From: an uncultured Clostridia bacterium
GTDB lineage: Bacteria; Bacillota; Clostridia; Christensenellales; Borkfalkiaceae
Direction: 5' to 3'
DNA: 50,643 bases
Assembly: GCA_947570625.1 (NCBI GenBank)
Contig: CANOUP010000013.1
Coordinates: 1 to 50,643, forward strand
Notes under the pieces: generated by a model
The model's input: only the letters and a program-made list of their open reading frames with translations
Database searches by the model: none
What the model was told of the DNA's origin: nothing
Translations under genes and position numbers: made by a program
Shown here: positions 43,607 through 50,643 of the stretch, one piece after another
Position numbering within the stretch: position 1 is the stretch's first letter
Layout: each line of letters begins with the position of its first letter

Positions 43607-43897
43607 AGCCTTCCCATTTATAAGGACCGCATAAAAGCCTTCCCCCTTTGAAGGGGGAAGGTGTCAACGGAGTTGACGGATGAGGGATAAGTATGAAATT
43701 ACGAACCTCATCACCCGCTTAACGCGGGAGCTTCCCCTTTGACGCAAGGGGAAGCCTGAAAATAAGGAACCAGCCTTCCCTCTTGAAAGGGGGAAGGTGT
43801 CAACGAAGTTGACGGATGAGGGATAATAATTGAAATGAGGACGAACCTCATCACCCGCTTAACGCGGGAGCTTCCCCTTTGACGCAAGGGGAAGCCT
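43607..43897. repeat. Two copies and a stub of a palindromic intergenic repeat
   Basis: Copy 1 (43636-43757) and copy 2 (43772-43897) share AGCCTTCCC at one end and GGGGAAGCCT at the other, so the ends are inverted repeats. Inside are GTGTCAACG, GTTGACGGATGAGGG, then CCTCATCACCCGC and GCGGGAGCTTCCCC. A nine-base stub AGCCTTCCC at 43607-43615 looks like a decayed third copy. Similar-looking elements are scattered through many Clostridia genomes. The copies contain no reading frame. They fill the gap after ftsY. Confidence 0.85.
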
Positions 43898-43907
43898 GTA
43901 ATAAAGT

Positions 43908-43938
43908 AACCCGCAGGGTGTGCGCCCCGCGGGTTTTT
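43908..43938. terminator. Terminator after the ftsY repeat region
   Basis: AACCCGC (43908-43914) pairs with GCGGGTT (43929-43935), with an inner GGG/CCC pairing, followed by T. It separates the plsX-ftsY unit from the convergent XRE gene. Confidence 0.8.
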
Positions 43939-43951
43939 ATCGGAATTTTTA

Positions 43952-44257
43952 TTATTTCTCTAATAAAGTTAAGATAGCTGTTTTCTTTTGTTCGTCCTTT
44001 ACATTTTTAAGAAGCATTATTATTTCACGGTCATTTTGATATTCGTTTATATCATAATAAAAAAATTCTTCCGCGGTAGTATTACAAGCTTTTAAGATTT
44101 CCATAAACGTGTCAAAAGTAGGAGCAAAATTTTTATTCTGCTCTAACATATGAATGTATCCTTCGTTTTTGCCTATCAGCAAGGACAATTTTCTTGCCGA
44201 TAGATGAGCGCGGTTTCTAATGTAGGATATGCGTTCGATTAATACTTTTAAATCCAT
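43952..44257 (-). CDS. XRE-family transcriptional regulator
   Basis: The 101-residue product has an N-terminal helix-turn-helix: IERISYIRNRAHLSARKLSLL, then GKNEGYIHMLEQNKNFAP as recognition region and EFFYYDINEY as closing part. A short C-terminal helix follows. The gene is AT-rich, unlike the neighbouring housekeeping genes. It is divergent from the gene at 44417, which has a fully consensus promoter, the same layout as the module at 21.3 kb. Phage-like or mobile origin is possible. Confidence 0.88.
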   Translation of the reverse strand: MDLKVLIERISYIRNRAHLSARKLSLLIGKNEGYIHMLEQNKNFAPTFDTFMEILKACNTTAEEFFYYDINEYQNDREIIMLLKNVKDEQKKTAILTLLEK

Positions 44258-44364
44258 ATTTTTATACCAATTAAATTATAATATAAAAAACAATTTGAAC
44301 CATTATATAAACTAAGCCAAATTCATATAAAAAAAGATATAATATCGTAATATATATCATATTG

Positions 44365-44393
44365 TTGACAATTATTATAATAATTAATATAAT
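44365..44393 (+). promoter_or_regulatory. Consensus sigma-A promoter of the gene at 44417
   Basis: TTGACA at 44365-44370 and TATAAT at 44388-44393, spacer 17 bp, in a very AT-rich 159-bp divergent region. No clear operator is seen, though AT-only palindromes are abundant. Confidence 0.85.
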
Positions 44394-44416
44394 ATGTATG
44401 ATAAAAGGAAAACAAT

Positions 44417-45142
44417 ATGAAATATTTGACTAAGGAATGGCATATTCAAAGCGAACTTGCGTCGATTCACTGTTTTACGGGGTTCGGTTCATATGTAAAG
44501 CATTGCAATGACGACGTTTTTAAATTAATTTATGCGAGAGAATTGAGAAGGCGCGAGGCTAAGCTTCGTATGTATTATGATACAGACGCGGAAACGGCAA
44601 AGCTTTGGGTAGATACCGACTTTAATTTCCGTTTAAAGATATATATGCTTTTACCGCAAAAAATTCTCGACAAAGTTACCGATATTCGTTTATTGGCTTT
44701 GGGATACGCAACAAAAAAAGTTGACAGACTGTTAAGGCGCTACGGTAAAAAATTAAGAAAGACAAGCGGCTGCGAAAAATTGTTTCGTTGGGTATACGGA
44801 CAAAATGAAAAATATTGCGATTATTCCATATTATTCGATAAGCTTGTCGGTATTGAAGAGCAAGACGGGGATATAACTCTCGAATTTGAATGGGGACATA
44901 AAATATTTATTAAAAACGCGCGTGTGACGGAAACCGAACGGTGCGAGTTCGGGAACGGCAGGCGGAATTTTGTATGTGCGGCGGAGCTGTACGAAAACGA
45001 AATACATTTCCTTATGCACAGCGATACGGGCGATTGCGATAGTAAGCTTTGGTATCTGACGATTGGCGGTGAAAAAATAGAGTATATAGAAGCGAAAGTC
45101 AGTAAATTCGAAAGATTATTTCCTGAATTTTTCAACAACTGA
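44417..45142 (+). CDS. Hypothetical protein, possibly DUF4085-like
   Basis: The 241-residue product opens with MKYLTKEW, which resembles the start of DUF4085 proteins; this link is weak. The middle is helical and basic (ATKKVDRLLRRYGKKLRK near residues 95-112), and the end is beta-rich. No signal, membrane helix or catalytic motif is seen. AAAGG lies before the ATG. It is alone behind a consensus promoter opposite an XRE regulator and ends at a hairpin. Function unknown. Confidence 0.75.
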   Translation: MKYLTKEWHIQSELASIHCFTGFGSYVKHCNDDVFKLIYARELRRREAKLRMYYDTDAETAKLWVDTDFNFRLKIYMLLPQKILDKVTDIRLLALGYATKKVDRLLRRYGKKLRKTSGCEKLFRWVYGQNEKYCDYSILFDKLVGIEEQDGDITLEFEWGHKIFIKNARVTETERCEFGNGRRNFVCAAELYENEIHFLMHSDTGDCDSKLWYLTIGGEKIEYIEAKVSKFERLFPEFFNN

Positions 45143-45145
45143 AAA

Positions 45146-45172
45146 GCGGACGGCGATAAAATCGCCGTCCGC
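45146..45172. terminator. Hairpin between convergent genes
   Basis: GCGGACGGCGAT (45146-45157) pairs perfectly with ATCGCCGTCCGC (45161-45172) around AAA. T run is short, and it can serve both strands. Confidence 0.8.
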
Positions 45173-45179
45173 CCTTTCG

Positions 45180-45378
45180 TTACAGGTCGTCCACATCCTG
45201 AACAGGCATACCGCCGTCAATGGGAGTGCCCGTGTAACTTCCGTTCGGGTCGTAACAGTCCTTGAACTTATTTACAGTTCTTCGTGTTTTTTTCACTGCA
45301 CTTACCGTTCTTCTTGCTTCCGCAGTTCTTTTCGGTGCAATCCTTCTTAGTCTGCTTGCTGTCGTTAGTTTTTCTCAT
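45180..45378 (-). pseudogene. Cys-rich small protein gene split by a frameshift
   Basis: The ATG at 45378-45376 overlaps the rubrerythrin stop as ATGA, with GGAG upstream. It encodes 36 residues rich in Lys, Asn and Cys (KDCTEKNCGSKKNGKC) ending in TAA at 45268. Shifting by one base just before, at 45273, opens a second frame from 45272 to 45180 that reads NKFKDCYDPNGSYTG and PIDGGMPVQDVDDL. The two parts join into one plausible protein of about 65 residues, NCK-NKFKDC. A one-base deletion, a sequencing error in the A run, or a +1 programmed frameshift would each explain it. Confidence 0.65.
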
Positions 45379-45971
45379 ATTTTCTCCTTTTCGAAGGGGA
45401 TATGCAATTCAACATAACCCTGACTCGATTGGCAAAGGGGACAAACGTCCCACGCCTTTGTAGAAGTGTGCATATAACCGCATTCGCTGCATATATAGAG
45501 TATAGGCGTTTCGTTCTCAAACAGTTTACCGTTTACGAAAGCTTCGTGCAGGTATCTGAATATCATTTCGTGCCTGACCTCTACCTGGGCAACAAGTCTG
45601 AAAAGAGCGGCTATGCTCTTAAATCCTTCCTGTTCGGCATCTTTCTGGAAAGCCGGATATATTACGGTGTGTTCCTCGTGCTCGTCGTCGGCCGCAAGCG
45701 CAAGACCTTCGCCCAAATCACCGCTGTGAAAGGGGTAACCCGCGTCAAGCTCGATATTGTCGAGTTTACAGCCGTTTTTCGAGAGTTCTTCGAAAAACCT
45801 TCTCGCATGTTCGGTTTCGTTCTTTGCAAGAGTTTTTATCGTGTTGGCAAGCGTAACATAACCCTGTTCGGTTGCCGTACGCGCTATAAGCTGGTATCTC
45901 ATACCCGCCTGACTCTCGCCCGCAAAGCTTCTTGCCAGATTTTTGTAAGTCTTAGTTTGGTCAAATTGCAT
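45375..45971 (-). CDS. rbr: Rubrerythrin
   Basis: Rubrerythrin reduces hydrogen peroxide in anaerobes using a di-iron site and a rubredoxin-like iron. The ferritin-like part has GESQAGMRY (Glu19), NETEHARRF (Glu52-His55) and VEVRHE near residues 130-135. The C-terminal rubredoxin site has C161, C164, C177 and C180, with a 12-residue gap. The 198 residues are usual. GGAGGAAAG precedes the ATG. A Cys-rich small gene is coupled downstream. Confidence 0.95.
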   Translation of the reverse strand: MQFDQTKTYKNLARSFAGESQAGMRYQLIARTATEQGYVTLANTIKTLAKNETEHARRFFEELSKNGCKLDNIELDAGYPFHSGDLGEGLALAADDEHEEHTVIYPAFQKDAEQEGFKSIAALFRLVAQVEVRHEMIFRYLHEAFVNGKLFENETPILYICSECGYMHTSTKAWDVCPLCQSSQGYVELHIPFEKEKI

Positions 45972-46066
45972 ATCTTTCCTCCGTCAAGATTATTGTGCGG
46001 AGTTTTTTTGAATTTATTCACACAGTGAAAGTTTTATGATTTTTGAAACAGGGAGTACGGAATTTG

Positions 46067-46096
46067 TTTACATACCCGCCTTTTCTATGTTAATAT
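46067..46096 (+). promoter_or_regulatory. Promoter of the ABC exporter operon
   Basis: TTTACA at 46067-46072 with TAATAT at 46091-46096, spacer 18 bp; an overlapping TATAAT at 46094-46099 would give spacer 21. The start at 46130 lies a short distance downstream. Confidence 0.5.
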
Positions 46097-46129
46097 AATG
46101 CCGTTGCAAAATAAGTATTGGAGAAAAGA

Positions 46130-47998
46130 ATGTTAAAACTCTACAAAAAACTTAGACCCGTCGACTGGGTGCTTCTTGCGGTTTTAATGGGGCTTACCGT
46201 TTTGCAGGTTTCCTGCACGATGACGCTTGTAGATTACATACGTAAAATAATCGAATCGATAACGTTTTTGAATTACCACAACAATCCCGCGCTTTTGGGC
46301 GAGGAATTTTTACAGGCGGTGAATAATTACGGGTGGGAAAAGCTTCCCGATATATTTGCCCAGCACGTTCCCGCGGAACAGCTTGAAATGCTGAAAAACA
46401 TTGCGGGCGCGACGGCGGGCGATATATGGTACAACGGCGGTATGATGCTTGCGGTAGCAGGCGCAAGCGCGGCCGCGCAGATGCTTGTCGGCTTAATCGC
46501 GTCTTACGTTTCCGCCAGCCTTTCGGAAAGGCTCCGTTCCTGCATTTACACCAAAATAGACGGCTTTTCCGTCGCCGAGCGCGACAGATTTTCCACGCCT
46601 TCTTTAATCACGCGCACAACCAACGACGTACAGCAGGTGCAGATGGCGAATATCCTTATGCTGAGAATGGCGGTCGCCGCGCCCATAACGGCGGTGTGGG
46701 CTATCGTCAAAATCCAGTCGACCAGCGTCCAGTTGACGCTTGCGACTGTATTCGCCGTGCTCGCGCTCGTCGTTTTTTTGGCGGTGCTTATGATTTTCGT
46801 ACTGCCCAAATTCAAAATAATGCAAAAGCTTTTGGATAAGCTTAACGGCATTTCCCGCGAAAATCTTACGGGCATACGCGTTATCCGCGCTTACAACGCC
46901 GAAGATTACCAGATTGAAAAATTCGAAAAAGCCAACACCGATATAACCAAGACCCAGCTGTTCGCAGGCAGACTTATGTCGCTTATGAGTCCCGTGATGA
47001 TGCTGATAATGAACGGCGTCGCGCTTGCCATATACTGGCTGGGCGCTTCGCTCATAAACAGCGGGGTCACCGATTACGCGACCGTTGCGGCGTTTATGCA
47101 GTTGGCTTCGCAGATAATTATGGCGTTTATGATGCTTATGATGATGTTCGTGCTTCTGCCCAGGGCGCAGGTTTCGGCAAACCGAATAAACGAAGTTCTC
47201 GACACCCCGCTGTCTGTGACCGACCCCGAAACAGAGGAAGAGCTTAAAGAACACGGCACCGTCGAGTTTAAAAACGTTTCGTTCGGTTATCCCGACTCCG
47301 AAGAGCCCGTAATACATAATATAAGTTTCCGAGCCGAAAAGGGGCAGACCGTCGCGTTTATAGGCAGTACGGGAAGCGGTAAATCCACGCTCATAAATCT
47401 CGTACCACGCTTTTTCGACGTTACGGAAGGGCAAGTGCTTGTGGACGGAGTGGACGTAAGAAATTTGAAACAGCATACGCTCCGCTCGGTCATAGGCTAC
47501 GTTCCGCAAAAGGGCGTGCTGTTTTCGGGCACGGTCAAAAGCAATATTTCGTTCGGCAATCCGGATATTTCCGACGAGCTCATTAAAAAATCGGCGGTCA
47601 TCGCCGAAGCCGATACGTTCATAAGCGAAATGGAAAACGGTTACGACAGCGAAATTTCGCAGGGCGGTAAAAACGTTTCCGGCGGACAGAAACAGCGTAT
47701 TTCCATAGCGCGCGCCGTCGCCGTGCAACCCGAGATATTCATTTTCGACGATTCTTTCTCGGCGCTGGACTATGCGACCGATAAAAAGGTAAGGCAGAAT
47801 TTGAAAGAGAACGTCGGCGAAGCGACAAAACTGATTGTCGCGCAAAGGATAGGCACGATTATGGACGCGGACAAAATAATCGTGCTCGACAGCGGAAAAG
47901 CCGTCGGCGAAGGCACGCACGGCGAACTTCTGGAAAACTGCGCAGTATACCGCGAAATTGCGCTTTCACAGCTTTCGAAGGAGGAACTCGGCTTATGA
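46130..47998 (+). CDS. ABC exporter subunit with non-canonical Walker B
   Basis: The protein fuses a six-helix membrane domain (residues about 1-310) and a nucleotide-binding domain. ATG 46130 is chosen because GGAG at 46120-46123 precedes it. Walker A GSTGSGKST is near residue 410 and NVSGGQKQRISIARA carries the signature. The Walker B end reads IFIFDDSFSALD, with Asp in place of the catalytic Glu, which marks the degenerate site of heterodimeric exporters such as TM287/288. The next gene supplies the canonical partner. Substrate is unknown; lipid or drug efflux is common in this group. Confidence 0.93.
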   Translation: MLKLYKKLRPVDWVLLAVLMGLTVLQVSCTMTLVDYIRKIIESITFLNYHNNPALLGEEFLQAVNNYGWEKLPDIFAQHVPAEQLEMLKNIAGATAGDIWYNGGMMLAVAGASAAAQMLVGLIASYVSASLSERLRSCIYTKIDGFSVAERDRFSTPSLITRTTNDVQQVQMANILMLRMAVAAPITAVWAIVKIQSTSVQLTLATVFAVLALVVFLAVLMIFVLPKFKIMQKLLDKLNGISRENLTGIRVIRAYNAEDYQIEKFEKANTDITKTQLFAGRLMSLMSPVMMLIMNGVALAIYWLGASLINSGVTDYATVAAFMQLASQIIMAFMMLMMMFVLLPRAQVSANRINEVLDTPLSVTDPETEEELKEHGTVEFKNVSFGYPDSEEPVIHNISFRAEKGQTVAFIGSTGSGKSTLINLVPRFFDVTEGQVLVDGVDVRNLKQHTLRSVIGYVPQKGVLFSGTVKSNISFGNPDISDELIKKSAVIAEADTFISEMENGYDSEISQGGKNVSGGQKQRISIARAVAVQPEIFIFDDSFSALDYATDKKVRQNLKENVGEATKLIVAQRIGTIMDADKIIVLDSGKAVGEGTHGELLENCAVYREIALSQLSKEELGL

Positions 47999-49782
47999 TG
48001 CACGGCGGAATGAACCCGGGCAAGGGCGAAAAGGGCAGTGTAAAACAGCTTGTAAAATCGCTTAAACCTTTCAAATTTCAGATAGCTTTCTGTTTCCTTT
48101 TCATAGCGCTTTCCACGGTGCTTTCGGTATATGCCCCGCAGTGGCTTTCCACGCTGACCGACGAGATTGTCGAAGGCGCGGCGACGATGTCGATAGATAT
48201 GAAAAAGATTGCCGAAATTGCAATCGTACTCATAGTTTTCTACGCAAGCAACTCTATTTTCAACTATCTTGCAAACTTTATAATGACTACCGTCACGCAT
48301 AAATACACGCACGGTATAAGAAGCAGTATCGCGCGCAAAATGAACCGCGTGCCCCTCGGCTATTTCGACAGCCGTCTTTACGGCGACACGCTTTCGGTTG
48401 TGACGAACGACGTCGATACCCTCGGCCAGTCTATGGACCAGGCGGTTTCAATGATGTTCTCGTCCGTGTGTATGCTTACGGGCGTGCTCGTCGCAATGTT
48501 CGTTACGGCATGGCAGATGGCGCTTACTGTGCTTCTCATCATACCCCTGATGCTGATAATGCTTATGCTTCTCAATATGCTGGCTATGCCCCAGTTCAGG
48601 AAAAACCAGCAGACGCTGGGCGAAATGAACGGAAAGGTGGAAGAGAATTATACGGGGCACAACGTCATAAAAGCCTTCAATGCCGGCGGAAGAATGACCG
48701 CGGACTTTGAAAAGAGCAACGTCAAAATGAAAAAGGGAGTATTCAAAGGTCAGTCGATAGCGGGGCTTATGATGCCGGCAATGACGTTTATTTCGTACTT
48801 TGCATACGCTTCGGTCTGCGTTGTGGGCGGGCTTTTAATGAACAGCGGCAGCGGGGTGACTTTCGGAACGATAACCGCGTTCCTCGTATACGTAAACCTT
48901 TTCCAAAGCCCTATGTCCCAGCTTGCGCAGGCGCTTAACAATTTGCAGATGGCGTCGGCGGCCTCTACGCGCATATACGATTTCCTCGAACAGGACGAAC
49001 TTTCCGACGAGAGCGGTAAAAAACGGCTTCTTCTGACCGAAGGCAATAAGATAAAGGGCGACGTAGAGTTCAAGCACGTTAAATTCGGCTATTCTCCCGA
49101 TAAAATAATAATCCCCGACTTCTCAGCGAAGATAAGCGCGGGTATGAAAGTCGCGATTGTAGGACCTACGGGCGCGGGCAAAACAACGCTTGTAAACCTG
49201 CTTATGCGCTTTTACGAAATAGACGGTGGGGACATAACCGTCGACGGCGTTTCGATAAAGGATATGCCCCGTTCGGAAATACACGATATTTTCGGTATGG
49301 TGCTTCAAGATACCTGGATGTTCGAAGGCACTGTAAGGGAAAACCTTCTGTTTTCCAAAAACGACGTTACGGACGCGCAGCTTGAAAAGATAATGAAGGA
49401 AGCGGGCATTTCGCATTACGTGCATACCCTGCCCGGGGGACTTGATTTCTTTATGGACAGCGAAACCAACGTTTCGGGCGGGCAGAAACAGCTTATGACT
49501 ATTGCCCGCGCGATGGCTGAAAATTCGCCCCTTCTGATACTTGACGAGGCGACTTCAAACGTCGATACCAGAACGGAAGAAATAATACAGACGGCAATGG
49601 ACAGACTTACGCAGGGCAGAACGAGCTTTGTCATCGCGCACAGGCTTTCGACGATAAAGAACGCCGACCTGATACTCGTAATGCGCGACGGCGACATCGT
49701 AGAGCAGGGCAGTCACGACGTGCTGATTGAAAAGGGAGGCTTCTACGCCAATCTCTACAACTCGCAGTTTGCGGGAGAATAA
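47995..49782 (+). CDS. ABC exporter subunit with canonical ATPase site
   Basis: The second half of the exporter: six membrane helices (about 25-320) and an ATPase domain with Walker A GPTGAGKTT near 388, signature NVSGGQKQLM and Walker B LLILDEATSNVD with the catalytic Glu. The start overlaps the previous stop; AAGGAGGAA lies 8 bp before the ATG. The N-terminus is MMHGGMNPGKGEKG. The 595 residues are usual. Together the two form one heterodimeric pump in the cell membrane. Confidence 0.93.
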   Translation: MMHGGMNPGKGEKGSVKQLVKSLKPFKFQIAFCFLFIALSTVLSVYAPQWLSTLTDEIVEGAATMSIDMKKIAEIAIVLIVFYASNSIFNYLANFIMTTVTHKYTHGIRSSIARKMNRVPLGYFDSRLYGDTLSVVTNDVDTLGQSMDQAVSMMFSSVCMLTGVLVAMFVTAWQMALTVLLIIPLMLIMLMLLNMLAMPQFRKNQQTLGEMNGKVEENYTGHNVIKAFNAGGRMTADFEKSNVKMKKGVFKGQSIAGLMMPAMTFISYFAYASVCVVGGLLMNSGSGVTFGTITAFLVYVNLFQSPMSQLAQALNNLQMASAASTRIYDFLEQDELSDESGKKRLLLTEGNKIKGDVEFKHVKFGYSPDKIIIPDFSAKISAGMKVAIVGPTGAGKTTLVNLLMRFYEIDGGDITVDGVSIKDMPRSEIHDIFGMVLQDTWMFEGTVRENLLFSKNDVTDAQLEKIMKEAGISHYVHTLPGGLDFFMDSETNVSGGQKQLMTIARAMAENSPLLILDEATSNVDTRTEEIIQTAMDRLTQGRTSFVIAHRLSTIKNADLILVMRDGDIVEQGSHDVLIEKGGFYANLYNSQFAGE

Positions 49783-49832
49783 TAAAGGGTTTTCAATTAA
49801 AACGCGCCCCTTACCGTAATTCCCATAAATTA

Positions 49833-49856
49833 GGCGCGGCGTTAAGCCGCGCCTTT
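49833..49856 (+). terminator. Rho-independent terminator of the ABC operon
   Basis: GGCGCGGC (49833-49840) pairs with GCCGCGCC (49846-49853) with a 5-nt loop, followed by TTTT. Confidence 0.9.
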
Positions 49857-50064
49857 TGCTTGTGTTTAGAACGGAATATTCGTCTTAGGGCTTCTCCTGC
49901 GTTTGCGAAATCTTTGCCGCAGAAGCTTCGGTTGATAAATTGTCAACTGATTGCAACAAAATAATTTAAAAAAATTTTATGCGGATAAGCAAAACGGCGA
50001 AATATAGTCTAACTATGCTTTAACGGCAAATTTTTAGAAAGAAAAACGGAATAATCACAATCAA

Positions 50065-50117
50065 ATAACAGCACGAACAGGCCGTCGCAAGGACAGCCCG
50101 GAAGTGCTGTTATTTTT
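50065..50117. ncRNA. Structured hairpin next to the transposase gene
   Basis: ATAACAGCAC (50065-50074) pairs with GTGCTGTTAT (50104-50113); inside, GGC-GTC pairs with GAC-GCC around GCAAG with one mismatch, and the two helices are separated by a 5-by-5 internal loop. A run of T follows. It lies in the 340-bp gene-free stretch 49783-50122, where TTGTCA (49940-49945) and TAATTT (49962-49967) may form a weak promoter. It could be a terminator or a small RNA. No known RNA family is recognised. Confidence 0.4.
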
Positions 50118-50122
50118 ATATA

Positions 50123-50641
50123 TTAAACTGCGTTTTTTAATTCTAATTCCTTTTCGTTCGGGGATAACCAACGCCGTTTATCGTCAGCAGAACGCAAGAC
50201 ACAAGTCGGAATATCGTTCGAGCGTTTAAGATATACGGACATTTGCTTTTGTAAATCGTCAAACGAATAGTAATGCAAATATCTATAAAATCGCTCGTTG
50301 TCGTTTCGGTGCGAACGTTCAACTTTTCCGTTATGGCGTGGAGTTCGGGGACGTATCAATTTATGTACTATTCTAAAATGCAAACACAGTCTATCGAATA
50401 AATGTATCCTACCGTCTTTCGTCTTTTCGTTTCGGAACGTAAACTCTTGACCGTTGTCAGTCTGTATAATTTTAGGACGATAACCGAAGAACTCAAACGC
50501 ACGAAGTACAAAATCAACCGTGCTATTTTGGCTTTGCTCCTGATATGCACGTATATATCGTTTACGGCTTGCTTCGTCTATAACCGTGTATTGATAATAT
50601 CGTTCACAAGCCCCGTTTCCCGTATAACAAGATAAAGGAAC
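50123..50641 (-). mobile_element. IS481-like transposase, 5' end beyond the window
   Basis: On the minus strand one open frame reads from the window edge (50641) to the stop at 50123, 172 residues, starting GNGACERYYQYTVIDEAS. It includes the integrase core: YTVIDEASRKRY, IIQTDNGQEFTF with the second Asp, and RPRTPRHNGKVERSHR with the Glu of the DDE triad. The C-terminal part LHYYSFDDLQKQM is typical of IS481-type transposases. The first Asp and N-terminal DNA-binding part are outside the window. The frame is intact so far. No inverted terminal repeat was identified. Confidence 0.88.
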
Positions 50642-50643
50642 GT

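Noticed and set aside
43607-43897. CRISPR array
   Set aside because: The units are over 120 bp, palindromic and directly abutting, with no short repeats or unique spacers and no cas genes.
45990-46120. Peroxide-type operator before rubrerythrin
   Set aside because: No TTATAATNATTATAA or related palindrome was found in the divergent region, so redox control by PerR is not supported.
46604-47920. 438-codon minus-strand ORF opposite the ABC exporter
   Set aside because: It is antisense to an unambiguous ABC gene and its translation is rich in Arg, His and Tyr without any known motif.

Overview
The window looks like the chromosome of an anaerobic, Gram-positive Bacillota (Clostridia-type) bacterium of moderate GC content (judged by eye, not computed). 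The reasons are family content and order: Veg next to a SPOCS/LysM spore-type protein and ispE (the order known around yabG-veg-ispE in Bacillus), plsX-rnc-smc-ftsY, an L-box lysine riboswitch on a dap operon, PPi-type phosphofructokinase, rubrerythrin, Hsp33 and class XRE regulators. Most genes are compact, with ATGA-type overlaps and many consensus sigma-A promoters spaced 17 bp. No rRNA, tRNA or CRISPR array was seen.

Layout. 1-900: ribosomal proteins L13 and S9. 1.0-6.4 kb: a small lipoprotein, PPi-dependent phosphofructokinase, a missed minus-strand small ORF with an ATT start, a large exported lipoprotein-like protein with a C-terminal anchor, an extremely acidic zinc-ribbon protein and a tiny AT-rich gene. 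6.5-8.1 kb: a PrsW-type membrane protease (minus). 8.1-12.9 kb: veg, SPOCS-LysM protein, ispE (apparently leaderless), a membrane/coiled-coil protein and a NifS/IscS-like cysteine desulfurase. 13-21.2 kb: an orphan promoter with a palindrome, then a HelD-type helicase and an 1872-residue DUF4011-type helicase with a nuclease-like domain. 21.3-22.3 kb: a divergent XRE-regulator module whose operator is the promoter spacer itself. 22.3-25.4 kb: dapB, dapA, asd on the minus strand under a lysine riboswitch. 25.4-30.7 kb: YesL-like membrane protein, methyltransferase, hslO, TPR protein, helical-repeat protein. 30.8-34.0 kb: mnmG and dnaA (minus), divergent from recF, a PHP phosphoesterase and a VanW protein. 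37.3-43.6 kb: plsX, rnc, smc, ftsY. 43.6-43.9 kb: two copies and one stub of a palindromic intergenic repeat. 44-50 kb: a second XRE module, rubrerythrin with a frameshifted Cys-rich small gene behind it, a heterodimeric ABC exporter, and at the edge an IS481-like transposase that runs off the window.

How the genes work together: the core is housekeeping (translation, replication initiation and repair, chromosome segregation, SRP targeting, isoprenoid, phospholipid and diaminopimelate/lysine synthesis). Accessory content is limited to the helicase pair, two XRE modules, the repeats and the IS. The least explained items are the helicase pair with a substituted nuclease motif, the two small minus-strand genes, the orphan 13.0 kb transcription unit, the structured hairpin beside the transposase, and an RNase III lacking one canonical metal ligand. 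Nothing here is a clearly proven new system; these are the best leads.
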